A stretch of 36,252 nt of DNA from Bacteroidaceae bacterium (GCA_017416735.1 JAFQBF010000023.1:1-36252), one strand, 5' to 3'; numbered from the stretch's first letter, positions 24,135 through 32,816 are shown. The notes: a model not told the origin generated them from the sequence alone. Numbers and translations are program-made.

Positions 24135-25919
24135 ATGGAAAATTATATTGTATCTGCACGAAAATACCGTCCAGCATCTTTCGATACGGTGGTAGGACAA
24201 CGTGCTTTGACCACAACCTTGAAGAATGCCATTGCTACCGGCAAGTTGGCACATGCCTATTTATTCTGTGGTCCGCGAGGTGTAGGAAAGACAACTTGTG
24301 CACGCATCTTTGCCAAGACCATCAACTGCCTTTCGCCGGCAGCCGACGGGGAAGCCTGTAACCAATGCGAATCGTGCCAAGCATTCAATGAACAACGCTC
24401 ATACAACATCCACGAACTGGATGCTGCATCGAACAACTCGGTAGAGGACATCCGGTCACTGATTGACCAAGTACGCATTCCGCCACAAATCGGGCAGTAC
24501 AAAGTCTATATCATCGACGAGGTACACATGCTGTCGCAAGCGGCTTTCAATGCTTTCCTAAAAACATTGGAAGAACCGCCTCATCATGCCATCTTCATTC
24601 TGGCCACTACCGAGAAGCACAAGATTCTACCAACCATCCTGAGCCGTTGCCAGATATATGACTTCAACCGCATCAACGTACAGGATACGGTAGAACATCT
24701 GCAATATGTGGCTGGCAAGGAAGGAATCCAAGCCGAACCGGAAGCCCTGAACGTCATTGCACAGAAAGCTGACGGTGGTATGCGAGATGCATTGTCCATC
24801 TTTGACCAAGTAACCAGCTTCACAAGTGGGAACATCACTTACAAAGGAGTTATCGAAAACCTGAATGTACTGGATTATGAGTATTATTTCCGTCTGGTGG
24901 ACCATTTCCTGGAAAACAAAGCAGCCGATGCAATGGTACTGCTGAATGAAGTATTGCGCAAAGGTTTCGATGCACACCACTTCATTACCGGATTGGCCTC
25001 ACACTTCCGAGACTTGTTGGTGAGTAAGGATCCTATCACCATTCCTCTGTTGGAAGTAGGTGCAAGTATCCGTGAACGCTACCTGCAACAAGCACAGAAA
25101 TGCGAACAGAAGTTCCTTTACCGCGCCATGAAGCTATGCAATGATTGTGACCTGAATTACCGCACAAGCAAAAATAAACGATTGCTCGTAGAACTGACAT
25201 TGATTCAATGTGCACAACTCACCTTGCCGGACGCAGATGATATCATTGGTGGGCGTAGCCCTAAAAAGAGACTAAAACCCCTATTCAACAAGCAGCAAGC
25301 GGTCTTACAGACTGCCATGCAAGCTCAGCCTCAGGCAGAGAATGCCGCTGCAGCAACCTCAACGGATGCAACGAATGGTAATATAGGATTACGTAAAAGT
25401 CCGCTACCCGAAATCAAGGAAGACAAGCGGAAAATTCCTGTCATCAAGGCAGGACAGCTTGGTATGTCCATACGCCATCGGAACACACAGCCTGAAACAT
25501 CCAAGCCGGTTACACCGACAACATCGGAAGCCAACAGGCAGCCCGACTACGAAGACTATACCGTTTATGAAAAGGATTTGACCTATTATTGGAGAGATTT
25601 CGCCCAGAAACTGCCGAAAGAAGAGAAAGCCAATGCAGCACGTATGATGAACATCACCCCCAAGCTACTGGATGCAACGACTTTCGAGGTAGGAGTTGAC
25701 AATGATATGGTAGAGAAATATATGAATGGGCTGATACCTGACATTCAAAACTTTTTGCGCGAAAATCTGCACAATCGGAAAATCACAATGAAAGTACGGG
25801 TACTCGAAGCCAAAGAAGTAGTCCGTGCATATAGCCATGTGGAACGTTTCCAACTGATGAGCAAAAAGAATCCGAAACTGATGAAACTGAAGGATGTGTT
25901 CGGGTTAGAGTTGTCGTGA
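24135..25919 (+). CDS. dnaX: DNA polymerase III subunit gamma/tau
   Basis: A 594-aa AAA+ clamp-loader subunit that helps load the beta clamp. Seen: Walker A GPRGVGKTT at residues 46-54; zinc-binding cysteines at 65, 75, 78 and 81; ELDAASNNSVEDIR; Walker B with D128-E129 (DEVHMLSQAAFNAFLKTLEE); and LATTEKHKILPTILSRCQ with the SRC arginine finger. A low-complexity linker (about 400-470) leads to a C-terminal DnaX domain (DYTVYEKDLTYYWRDFAQKL). The start MENYIV is chosen over 24099 because of the promoter position. No obvious A-rich frameshift site for making a short gamma form was noticed. Confidence 0.96.
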   Translation: MENYIVSARKYRPASFDTVVGQRALTTTLKNAIATGKLAHAYLFCGPRGVGKTTCARIFAKTINCLSPAADGEACNQCESCQAFNEQRSYNIHELDAASNNSVEDIRSLIDQVRIPPQIGQYKVYIIDEVHMLSQAAFNAFLKTLEEPPHHAIFILATTEKHKILPTILSRCQIYDFNRINVQDTVEHLQYVAGKEGIQAEPEALNVIAQKADGGMRDALSIFDQVTSFTSGNITYKGVIENLNVLDYEYYFRLVDHFLENKAADAMVLLNEVLRKGFDAHHFITGLASHFRDLLVSKDPITIPLLEVGASIRERYLQQAQKCEQKFLYRAMKLCNDCDLNYRTSKNKRLLVELTLIQCAQLTLPDADDIIGGRSPKKRLKPLFNKQQAVLQTAMQAQPQAENAAAATSTDATNGNIGLRKSPLPEIKEDKRKIPVIKAGQLGMSIRHRNTQPETSKPVTPTTSEANRQPDYEDYTVYEKDLTYYWRDFAQKLPKEEKANAARMMNITPKLLDATTFEVGVDNDMVEKYMNGLIPDIQNFLRENLHNRKITMKVRVLEAKEVVRAYSHVERFQLMSKKNPKLMKLKDVFGLELS

Positions 25920-25938
25920 AAAAAGCCTCAGCAAAAAC

Positions 25939-26028
25939 TGTCATTCAGAACGGAACGAAGTGTAGTGAAGAATCTCGATAACACCCACGTTGATGTTACC
26001 GAGATTCTTCGCTTCGCTCTGAATGACA
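25939..26028. repeat. 90-bp palindromic repeat between convergent genes
   Basis: TGTCATTCAGA (25939-25949) pairs with TCTGAATGACA (26018-26028), and the stem continues inward with breaks through GAAGAATCTCG (25967-25977) paired with CGAGATTCTTC (26000-26010). It lies between the convergent dnaX and porin genes and could end both transcripts. Such palindromes (tgtcattc ... gaatgaca) are dispersed in many genomes as far as I recall. Confidence 0.75.
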
Positions 26029-26033
26029 AAGGA

Positions 26034-27329
26034 TTAGAACGAATAAGTAGCACTCAAAACCAAACGGTTGTTACCTACGGCATGAGTATCTGTAACCTTA
26101 CCATTCTTCTGAGTAGTGCCATACCATGCTGAAGTATAGTTGTATTCAGCACCAATCTTCCAATGAGGCACGTTATATGTCAACTCGAATGTACCGCTGA
26201 ACAACTGGTCGATGTTAGTACCTGTACCATAAATGGCCTTGTTGCTGCCCATTTCCATATCATCGGCAGTACCCAAGTTCTTGATGTAACCGATAAAGAT
26301 TCCCGGTTTCCACTTCTTGCCATACACAATGTTAATCCAGTTGCTGGAATTACGGAACGGGGTATATTCACGTTCACCGGTGGTAATATCCTGTGACTTT
26401 ACGGCATAACCACCCAACATGGATGTGTGAGTGAAGTTAGAACCCAACGTACTCTTGGCTGCGAAGAACAATTTATCCTTCTGGTACTTCACGTGTGCTT
26501 CGTAAGAAACGGTAGTCAAACGTTCATCTACCTTATAAGTCGTTGTCGCATTTTCGGTACTGCTTGAAAGCAAATCAGGAACAGTAGCCTTGGTACGTGG
26601 AACAATAGAAAGCATATCAATACCTACACCAACAATCCATCCGTTGGCCTTGTAATCAATACCCAATGCCAATTCCGGAATGTTGGAGTTCTTGTGAGGA
26701 TACTGGTTGCGTGCATTTCCCTTGCCTGTACCATCGTCGGCTGTAGGACCATGCGACTTGAACTGAGATTGCCATACAACTGCTGCCTGCAACTGAAGGG
26801 CACCACTGTTATGACGATAACGGATTTGAGGTGCTCGACCGAACGGCTGGAATGGAGAACCGGTATTCAAGTTCAGGATTTGTGGAGACACTTCGCCGAA
26901 AAACGGATGTGAAGTCTGACCTACCAACACCTTGTTCTTGCCCCAATCGAAATTGAAGTATGCATGACGCAAGCGGAGAGCCGACAAGTTGTCATTGCCA
27001 TTACCACGGAAGTCGAATTCAATCTTAGCCGAAGTCTTGGCCTTACCAATCATCGGACCGGCAAAATCGAAACCCATACGGGAGTACACGGTGTACATAT
27101 TGCTGTTGTCCGCTCCGTTGATGTCGTTGCCATTATGATCCAACACCTCATCCTTCGGATAGGAATAGAACAAACCGTCCACCGACTGGACATTGTCACG
27201 GCTGTTGTAATAAAGGTCTGTACGTACATGACCATAAATCTTCAGACTAACGTCCTTACCCAACTTAATCTGCGCCATACCACTTACGGCAACCAGCGCA
27301 GCCATTAAAGATAATGTAATTTTCTTCAT
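26034..27329 (-). CDS. Outer-membrane porin, DcaP-like
   Basis: A 431-aa exported protein with a signal peptide (KKITLSLMAALVAVSGMAQ). The mature protein begins with short strands (LKIYGHVRTDLYY) and continues in alternating aromatic strands, ending LVLSATYSF with the C-terminal Phe signal for outer-membrane barrel assembly. YFNFDWGKNKVLVGQTSHPFF is a typical porin strand pair, and the overall design resembles DcaP/OprP-like trimeric porins. The substrate is unknown. The frame also allows a GTG at 27332, but the next codon, ATG 27329, is preferred. A promoter lies at 27358-27365. Confidence 0.8.
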   Translation of the reverse strand: MKKITLSLMAALVAVSGMAQIKLGKDVSLKIYGHVRTDLYYNSRDNVQSVDGLFYSYPKDEVLDHNGNDINGADNSNMYTVYSRMGFDFAGPMIGKAKTSAKIEFDFRGNGNDNLSALRLRHAYFNFDWGKNKVLVGQTSHPFFGEVSPQILNLNTGSPFQPFGRAPQIRYRHNSGALQLQAAVVWQSQFKSHGPTADDGTGKGNARNQYPHKNSNIPELALGIDYKANGWIVGVGIDMLSIVPRTKATVPDLLSSSTENATTTYKVDERLTTVSYEAHVKYQKDKLFFAAKSTLGSNFTHTSMLGGYAVKSQDITTGEREYTPFRNSSNWINIVYGKKWKPGIFIGYIKNLGTADDMEMGSNKAIYGTGTNIDQLFSGTFELTYNVPHWKIGAEYNYTSAWYGTTQKNGKVTDTHAVGNNRLVLSATYSF

Positions 27330-27357
27330 CACTCTTTGTTATTTTTTAAACGCGGTG

Positions 27358-27365
27358 CAAAATTA
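27358..27365 (-). promoter_or_regulatory. -7 box of the porin gene
   Basis: TAATTTTG on the minus strand, 28 bp before the ATG and within the 49-bp gap from the upstream TlpA-like gene, so the porin can be transcribed on its own. Confidence 0.5.
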
Positions 27366-27378
27366 CTGCTTTTTTATG

Positions 27379-28377
27379 TTATTTCAACAATTCTTCCAAT
27401 TTATTATGCAATTCTTCGCCCTCCAAACCTACGGCAACAATCTTGCCTTCCGGATCAATAAGGAAACTCATCGGAATCCAACGGATGCAATAAAGTACTG
27501 CCGCTTCAGAACTCCAGTATTTCAAGTCAGACACTTGTGTCCAAGCCAGCTTATCCTTTTCAATAGCCGCCAACCATTGGTCACGGGTACGGTCGAGCGA
27601 TACACCCAATACGGCAAAGTTCTTGTCCTTGTACTTTTCCCAAGCTGCTACGATGTTCGGGTTTTCCTTACGACAATCGGGACACCAAGCCGCCCAGAAG
27701 TCCACCAACACATACTTGCCACGGAACGAAGAGAGGCTCACCGGATTACCGTCCACATCGGGCAACGTGAAATCGGGAGCAACCGAACCGACCTGTACCT
27801 TCTCCATACGGGCAATCATACTTTCAATCTGATTCACATATTCAGTACCGTTCAATGAAGCATCAAACTTGGCACGCACCGCCTTCATTCCTTCCAAATC
27901 CAACTTATAGGCAAAATCCTTCACCACAAAATAAGCTGCAACTGGAGAACTTGGATGAGCTGCCAACAAACTGTCAAGGCTATATCCCTTGGTACGGGTA
28001 ATCTTGGCATTTCGCAAGAAGATATCGTTGGCAGGAGAACCAGAAACACTAAGTTCCTTGCCCGATTCGTTCAATGTCACCTGCATAGCATCGTTGTCCA
28101 AGAAGAATACTTGCGGACGATTGCTGGCTTTCCGAGTTGTCAAGCCATGCGCCAAAGCTTCCGGAGCCACACCTTCGAACCTGAACTTGCCATCGGTAAT
28201 CACAGCCGAATCCACATCAACGAAAGTCTTATCGACATACTTCTTCAAGTACATCATCCCTTCTTTCACATCGGTCACTTGACCATCAATCACATAACCT
28301 TTCTTTTCTTCGGCACAGGATGCAAAGGCCACCATCATCAATGCGCCTACCATTAACTTACTTACAAACTTTCCCAT
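27379..28377 (-). CDS. Thioredoxin-like lipoprotein with DUF4369 domain
   Basis: A 332-aa periplasm-facing lipoprotein. The signal ends AFASC with the modified cysteine at residue 21. Residues about 26-130 fit DUF4369, a Bacteroidetes domain often placed before thioredoxin domains. The C-terminal domain is TlpA/AhpC-TSA-like: APDFTLPDVDGNPVSLSSF, active site W231-C-P-D-C235, and the cis-proline region in IRWIPMSFLID. It probably reduces or shuffles disulfides in the periplasm. It is divergent from the symporter gene. Confidence 0.9.
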   Translation of the reverse strand: MGKFVSKLMVGALMMVAFASCAEEKKGYVIDGQVTDVKEGMMYLKKYVDKTFVDVDSAVITDGKFRFEGVAPEALAHGLTTRKASNRPQVFFLDNDAMQVTLNESGKELSVSGSPANDIFLRNAKITRTKGYSLDSLLAAHPSSPVAAYFVVKDFAYKLDLEGMKAVRAKFDASLNGTEYVNQIESMIARMEKVQVGSVAPDFTLPDVDGNPVSLSSFRGKYVLVDFWAAWCPDCRKENPNIVAAWEKYKDKNFAVLGVSLDRTRDQWLAAIEKDKLAWTQVSDLKYWSSEAAVLYCIRWIPMSFLIDPEGKIVAVGLEGEELHNKLEELLK

Positions 28378-28402
28378 ATTTTTATTGTTTCTATTTTGGC
28401 TT

Positions 28403-28423
28403 CAAAAATAATCATTATATTTG
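28403..28423. promoter_or_regulatory. Close divergent promoters (TlpA-like / symporter)
   Basis: TATTTTTG on the minus strand (28403-28410) and TATATTTG on the plus strand (28416-28423) are -7 boxes for the two divergent genes, only 5 bp apart. The start codons are 26 bp away on each side. The two polymerases cannot be bound at once. Confidence 0.5.
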
Positions 28424-28448
28424 CATCGTCCAATTTAAATCTGAAAAA

Positions 28449-29612
28449 ATGAAAAAGTTCTTTAACAATACGATTGTACAGCTATTGATTGCCGTAGTTT
28501 TGGGAATCGTTAGCGGTTTTTATGTAGAAGGTTCAGTGCTGAGCGCCATTGTCAGCCTGAAGCACGTCAGCGGCCAAGTTATCTTTTTCTTGGTACCGCT
28601 CATTATTTTGGGGTTCATTGCTCCTTCTATCGCCCATCTGCGTAGCAATGCATCGAAGATGCTGTTGTTTGCTTTCGGTATCGCATACCTTTCATCCATC
28701 GGAGCTTCCTTTTTCGGAGCAGCTGTAGGTTATCAAGTAATCCCCCATCTGAATATTGCTTCAGATGCCAATGTACTGAAGGCCTTGCCTGAGAATATGC
28801 TGAAAATCGATATACCACCGGTAATGAATGTAATGACAGCATTGGTTTTGGCTGCTTTAATCGGTCTTGCTACAGCTTGGGTCAAATCGGATGAATTCTC
28901 CCGGCTGTTGGACATTTTCCAGAAGATGGTTTTGGAATTGGTGAAGAAGATTCTTCTTCCGGTTCTTCCCGTATTCATTTTCGCTAATTTTTGCATCCTG
29001 AGTTATCAAGGTGCCGTAACCAAACAATTGCCGGTATTCGTTTCCATCTTATTGGTAGTCATTGTATGCCACTACATTTGGTTGGCTTTGCTTTATGGCA
29101 TCGCCGCCCTTTATTCACGTAAAAACAGCTTGAAAGTCTTGAAGTTTTACGGACCTGCTTACCTGACTGCGTTAGGCACCATGTCTTCTGCCGCCACTTT
29201 GGGAGTTGCTTTACATTGCGCCCACAAAAGCCCGGTTCTACGGAAAGAAATCAGTGATGTCACCATCCCTCTATTTGCCAACATCCACCTGTGCGGTTCC
29301 ATCTTGACTGAAACCGTATTCGTGATGACCGTATCACAATTGCTTTATGGCACAATGCCCGACGTCTTCAGTCTTGTCTTATTTATATTGCTATTGGGAT
29401 TGTTTGCCATTGGGGCTCCGGGAGTACCGGGAGGAACAGTTTTGGCTTCTTTGGGACTGATTATCTCCGTACTGCATTTCGACGAAGCGGGTACCGCTTT
29501 GTTGCTTACCATCTTTGCGTTGCAAGACAGCTTCGGTACGGCTTGTAATGTGACTGGTGACGGCGCACTTACCTTGATTACAGATACTTATGAAAAGAAA
29601 ATAGCTGAATGA
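28449..29612 (+). CDS. Dicarboxylate/amino acid:cation symporter (SDF family)
   Basis: A 387-aa inner-membrane protein with about 8 hydrophobic segments plus two re-entrant loops. The SDF signature appears as TMSSAATLGVALHC in the loop that holds the serine-rich motif, and GAPGVPGGTVLASLGL and GDGALTLI fit the second loop and the substrate/cation-binding helix. Substrates in the family are Glu, Asp, Ser/Thr or C4-dicarboxylates; this one cannot be assigned. The frame opens at 28320, inside the divergent lipoprotein gene; the ATG at 28449 follows the promoter and a GAAAAA ribosome site. Confidence 0.9.
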   Translation: MKKFFNNTIVQLLIAVVLGIVSGFYVEGSVLSAIVSLKHVSGQVIFFLVPLIILGFIAPSIAHLRSNASKMLLFAFGIAYLSSIGASFFGAAVGYQVIPHLNIASDANVLKALPENMLKIDIPPVMNVMTALVLAALIGLATAWVKSDEFSRLLDIFQKMVLELVKKILLPVLPVFIFANFCILSYQGAVTKQLPVFVSILLVVIVCHYIWLALLYGIAALYSRKNSLKVLKFYGPAYLTALGTMSSAATLGVALHCAHKSPVLRKEISDVTIPLFANIHLCGSILTETVFVMTVSQLLYGTMPDVFSLVLFILLLGLFAIGAPGVPGGTVLASLGLIISVLHFDEAGTALLLTIFALQDSFGTACNVTGDGALTLITDTYEKKIAE

Positions 29613-29634
29613 TTATTCAGCTATTTTCTTTTCA
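29591..29634. terminator. Perfect 20-bp bidirectional terminator
   Basis: Arms 29591-29610 and 29615-29634 are perfectly complementary over 20 bp with a 4-nt loop. It includes the last codons of the symporter gene (stop at 29610-29612) and ends one base before the stop of the convergent PepSY lipoprotein gene. A- and T-rich ends let it work in both directions. Confidence 0.88.
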
Positions 29635-30135
29635 TCAAAATGTTGTACTCGGTGTCACGTCATTGTTTTCCTTATCCACTTCATCTTTCAAAAGCGAACC
29701 ATCCTCAGCAAAGAACAGGTCTCTATCCTGTTGGCCATTGGTTTCGATTTCAATCAAGTAGAAGGTCCTATCCAAACGTTCATATTTGTCAATGTCATCC
29801 ACACGCCAATTGGCGTATTGTCCATTCCGAAAAGCATTCTGTACGGCATCCGGCAAAAGTCCCAAATTGGTTCCAAAATCCAATTCTGTCATTTTCCATT
29901 CGGCTTTCGAATCAATCCACACATGGGTTTCCATTCCTTCTTTCCAAAAATCGGCCACATAATAGTCTGATTTCTTTTCCCACTCCACGCCGACTACATT
30001 CGGGAACTTAGTCTCAAAAGCATTCATCACATTTTGAGGAACATCCGAAACCCGGATATCATCATCCTTATCACAACCCGTAAACACTACTACAGCAAAT
30101 AATGCCAAAATTAATCCATATAAATTCGTTTTCAT
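29635..30135 (-). CDS. PepSY-like lipoprotein
   Basis: A 166-aa lipoprotein: signal NLYGLILALFAVVVFTGC with the lipid-carrying cysteine, an acidic DKDDD after it, then two PepSY-like repeats (VPQNVMNAFETKFPNVVGVEWEKK; LPDAVQNAFRNGQYANWRVDDI). PepSY-like (BLIP-fold) proteins of Bacteroidetes are periplasmic and of unknown function, often near two-component systems. The frame opens at 30162; the ATG at 30135 gives the signal peptide. The second PepSY-like gene lies 29 bp upstream in the same operon. Confidence 0.85.
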   Translation of the reverse strand: MKTNLYGLILALFAVVVFTGCDKDDDIRVSDVPQNVMNAFETKFPNVVGVEWEKKSDYYVADFWKEGMETHVWIDSKAEWKMTELDFGTNLGLLPDAVQNAFRNGQYANWRVDDIDKYERLDRTFYLIEIETNGQQDRDLFFAEDGSLLKDEVDKENNDVTPSTTF

Positions 30136-30164
30136 AACTATACACTTTTTTAAGTTATCCATTA

Positions 30165-30605
30165 TTATCTATCAATATCCACCACTTTAAATCGCTTGTC
30201 GAACTCCAATTCAAAACCGTTGTTCAAATCCACATCATAGCCTTTATGATCTGTTTTCTCTATCTTCAAGACTTTCGCTTCCGGATAATGTTGCTTGATG
30301 TAATTCTGAATGGCCGTCGGTATAACAGCTACCGGTACTTGCGAATGTTCGCAATCTACATTCGTCCATTTTCCTTTCTTGTCAAATTCCACTTTATCAC
30401 CATTGGTAAAGATGACATCGTAGCTCTTGCTCATAAAATCGGTTTCCATCTTGGCTACCGCAACCGATTGATTGGCAAAATGTTGTTGAATAAACTGTTG
30501 AGCCATTTTAGGCATCTCCGACACTTGGATAGGTTTGTCATTACTTGCCCATACAACCACGTTAACCATCAAAAGGCTTAAAAATAAAAACGCATTTTTT
30601 TTCAT
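30165..30605 (-). CDS. Exported PepSY-like protein
   Basis: A 146-aa protein with a Sec signal peptide (NAFLFLSLLMVNVVVWAS) and two PepSY-like repeats: MPKMAQQFIQQHFANQSVAVAKMETD and IPTAIQNYIKQHYPEAKVLKIEKTD, each followed by a YDV-type strand pair. No lipobox, so soluble periplasmic or secreted. First gene of the PepSY pair. Its promoter carries the direct repeat described at 30651-30687, shared with the response-regulator promoter, so it is a likely target of the neighbouring two-component system. Confidence 0.87.
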   Translation of the reverse strand: MKKNAFLFLSLLMVNVVVWASNDKPIQVSEMPKMAQQFIQQHFANQSVAVAKMETDFMSKSYDVIFTNGDKVEFDKKGKWTNVDCEHSQVPVAVIPTAIQNYIKQHYPEAKVLKIEKTDHKGYDVDLNNGFELEFDKRFKVVDIDR

Positions 30606-30650
30606 ATTTCTATCATTTTAGGGTTTATACTATTTTTTCTTTTTCTACTG

Positions 30651-30687
30651 CAAAGATGAGGAGTGAATCTGAAAAGAATCTGAAAAT
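30651..30687 (-). promoter_or_regulatory. PepSY promoter with CTGAA-N6-CTGAA direct repeat
   Basis: The -7 box CATCTTTG (30651-30658, minus) is followed upstream after exactly 10 bp by two 11-bp direct repeats, AATCTGAAAAG and AATCTGAAAAT (30666-30687, plus-strand reading). They cover the place where a -33 box would be. An 11-bp pitch is typical of OmpR/PhoB-type regulators bound head to tail. The stretch 30688-30779 shows nothing else I can support. Confidence 0.65.
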
Positions 30688-30779
30688 CTTTTCCAATTCC
30701 TGTTTTTTTTGAAAAAAATCTCATCCCTACACCCCAAAAGACAAGAAGCTATGAAATTTGTTCCCTGAAATGAAGAGAA

Positions 30780-32051
30780 TTAACAAGAAATGTCAAACCA
30801 ATGCCAGCCTTTCACAAACTGATATTGTATGCTTAACTGAGATTGACGACAAATGGCATCGACAATGGCAAGCCCCAATCCCGTAGAGCCTTCTTTCTTT
30901 GAACCTTGATAAAAGCGTTCGAAGATGTGCTTTTCATCCAAATGTTCGTCCTTACCTGTATTGCCGAAACGGATATTCGAAGATGTGATTTCGATTTGAA
31001 TCTTACCTTTATATATATTGTGGACAAATGCATTCTTCAGAAGATTGGTTATCAATACCACCGCTAATGTTCCATTCATTGTAATATTGAAAGTGTTTTT
31101 TTCATGAACATCCAAAGTGATTCCCTTATAATCATAAACCTCTTGATAATCATGCAAATAGCGATATAGAATCTCGTTCAGGCAAACTTTCTCAACACTC
31201 GTGAATTGGCTATTGTCTATCTTCGAGAGAAGCAACAACGACTTATTCAACTTACTGACATACTCTAAAGTCTGGCAAGTCTTAGCTATCTCGCCCATCT
31301 GTTGTTCGCTCAAGGTTTCGTCTTCCATCAACATTTCCAAACGGTTTTGACAAATGGCCAAAGGAGTCTGAATTTCGTGTGAAGCATTACCTATGAATTG
31401 TTTCTGTTGCTCGAACATTTCTTCACTATGGGATGCAAAACGAGAAACGGCTTCATTCAACTTACGGAATTCCGTGGTATGAGTGGGATTATCCAAGACA
31501 TCATTCTTCTTGCCCAACCTAAACTTTTCCAGCCAATCCAACAAGATATAAAACGGCTTCATACTTTGATGAAACACCCAGACATTAATGACCAAAATGG
31601 TTATCAGCAACACGACAAACAACCCTATCAACAATTGGAAGATAGCTTCCTTCAAATCACGTTTCTCAATAGTAGGCGTATATACCGACAATTCATAATA
31701 TCGTTCATCCTTATCCTTGAAAATTGTCGTGAGGATACGTGCAGGCTCCGTTTCGCCTTTTTCAGCTATGTAAATCATAGAGTCGCGATAGCAGATGGCT
31801 TCCTTGGAGAGTGCATAAGAAACATCTACTTCTTTCAGAAAGTACTGGTTGTTCGACCCGTTATCGTGAGCCGGAAGTTCCTTTCCCGCCAACGAACGGA
31901 TGATTACCAATTCCGAATAATCTTCCAATGAGTCATCAACCTCATCATTGATTTCTTCCATGATGCCCCAATAGAAAACGATTGCCCAACCTAACAGAAT
32001 GACGAATATCCCCGTCAGCAGATGGGCCAAGACTCTATAAAACAACTTCAT
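30780..32051 (-). CDS. Two-component sensor histidine kinase
   Basis: A 423-aa inner-membrane kinase. Transmembrane helices at about residues 7-28 and 137-160 enclose a periplasmic sensor of about 105 residues that I do not recognise. The HisKA domain has the phospho-acceptor H225 in NASHEIQTPLA; the HATPase domain has the N box NLLKNAFVHN at 336-345, the F box IFERFYQGS, and GSTGLGLAIV as G2. The G1 region is the shortened NTGK form common in Bacteroidetes kinases. It follows the response regulator by 16 bp. Confidence 0.95.
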   Translation of the reverse strand: MKLFYRVLAHLLTGIFVILLGWAIVFYWGIMEEINDEVDDSLEDYSELVIIRSLAGKELPAHDNGSNNQYFLKEVDVSYALSKEAICYRDSMIYIAEKGETEPARILTTIFKDKDERYYELSVYTPTIEKRDLKEAIFQLLIGLFVVLLITILVINVWVFHQSMKPFYILLDWLEKFRLGKKNDVLDNPTHTTEFRKLNEAVSRFASHSEEMFEQQKQFIGNASHEIQTPLAICQNRLEMLMEDETLSEQQMGEIAKTCQTLEYVSKLNKSLLLLSKIDNSQFTSVEKVCLNEILYRYLHDYQEVYDYKGITLDVHEKNTFNITMNGTLAVVLITNLLKNAFVHNIYKGKIQIEITSSNIRFGNTGKDEHLDEKHIFERFYQGSKKEGSTGLGLAIVDAICRQSQLSIQYQFVKGWHWFDISC

Positions 32052-32067
32052 AGCCTCACCTCCCCTT

Positions 32068-32745
32068 TCAATGAATCACAAGTTTATAACCAAAACCATA
32101 AACAGCCTTCACCTCGATGGAAGCTCCAGCATCCTTAAGCTTCTTCCGCAGATTCTTGATTTGGGCATAAATGAAGTCGAAGTTATCTACTTGGTCGATG
32201 TGGTCGCCCCAAACCGATTCCGCCAAGGTGTTCTTGTTGACCATGCGATTGGGACGATTCAAGAAATAATGAAGAATGTCGTACTCCTTGCGACTTAAAT
32301 CCAACCTCTTCTCATCTACCCATACTTGAAACGTATCGGGATGCAGACGGACATTGCCCACCTGCAGATGATGCTCCCCATCGCGATGCTTCCGACGGAG
32401 GACACTCTTCACGCGTGCCGTAAGTTCGGCCAGATGGAAAGGCTTTGGCAAGTAGTCATCAGCTCCCAATTCCAACCCTGACACCTTGTCTTCCAAAGAG
32501 TCCTTAGCCGAGATGATGATAACATTCTCTTTCTTCCGCAACTCTTTCAAACGTGCCAACACATCCAACCCGCTTCCGCCAGGAAGCATAATGTCGAGCA
32601 GGATGCAATCATAATCGTACAATTCTATCTTGTCCAAAGCTGTGTCGAAATCAGATGCCGTCTCGGTGACGTATCTCTCCTTCTCCAACGAGCGCTGGAT
32701 AAGTTCGCGCAAAGCGGGTTCGTCTTCTACAATCAGTATCTTCAT
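32068..32745 (-). CDS. OmpR-family response regulator
   Basis: A 225-aa regulator with a receiver domain (acidic E7-D8, phospho-acceptor D51 in LLDIMLPGGSG, S79, K101 in LPKPF) and a C-terminal winged-helix DNA-binding domain (LDLSRKEYDILHYFLNRPNRMV; IYAQIKNLRKKL; VYGFGYKL). First gene of the two-component operon. Its own promoter carries the same CTGAA-N6-CTGAA repeat as the PepSY promoter, so it probably activates both itself and the PepSY pair. Confidence 0.96.
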   Translation of the reverse strand: MKILIVEDEPALRELIQRSLEKERYVTETASDFDTALDKIELYDYDCILLDIMLPGGSGLDVLARLKELRKKENVIIISAKDSLEDKVSGLELGADDYLPKPFHLAELTARVKSVLRRKHRDGEHHLQVGNVRLHPDTFQVWVDEKRLDLSRKEYDILHYFLNRPNRMVNKNTLAESVWGDHIDQVDNFDFIYAQIKNLRKKLKDAGASIEVKAVYGFGYKLVIH

Positions 32746-32746
32746 A

Positions 32747-32800
32747 AATTATGCCCTTTCTCTTTGCAAAGAAAAGGCATAATTCTGAAAAAACGCTGAA
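32747..32800 (-). promoter_or_regulatory. Response-regulator promoter: palindrome and CTGAA repeat
   Basis: The -7-like box TTTCTTTG (32767-32774, minus) has CTGAA copies at 32785-32789 and 32796-32800, 11 bp apart and again exactly 10 bp upstream of the box. A palindrome with 9-bp perfect arms (AATTATGCC at 32747-32755, GGCATAATT at 32776-32784) and a CTTTG/CAAAG core covers the -7 box and the start of transcription. Confidence 0.55.
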
Positions 32801-32816
32801 TTTCTTCCATTATTTT

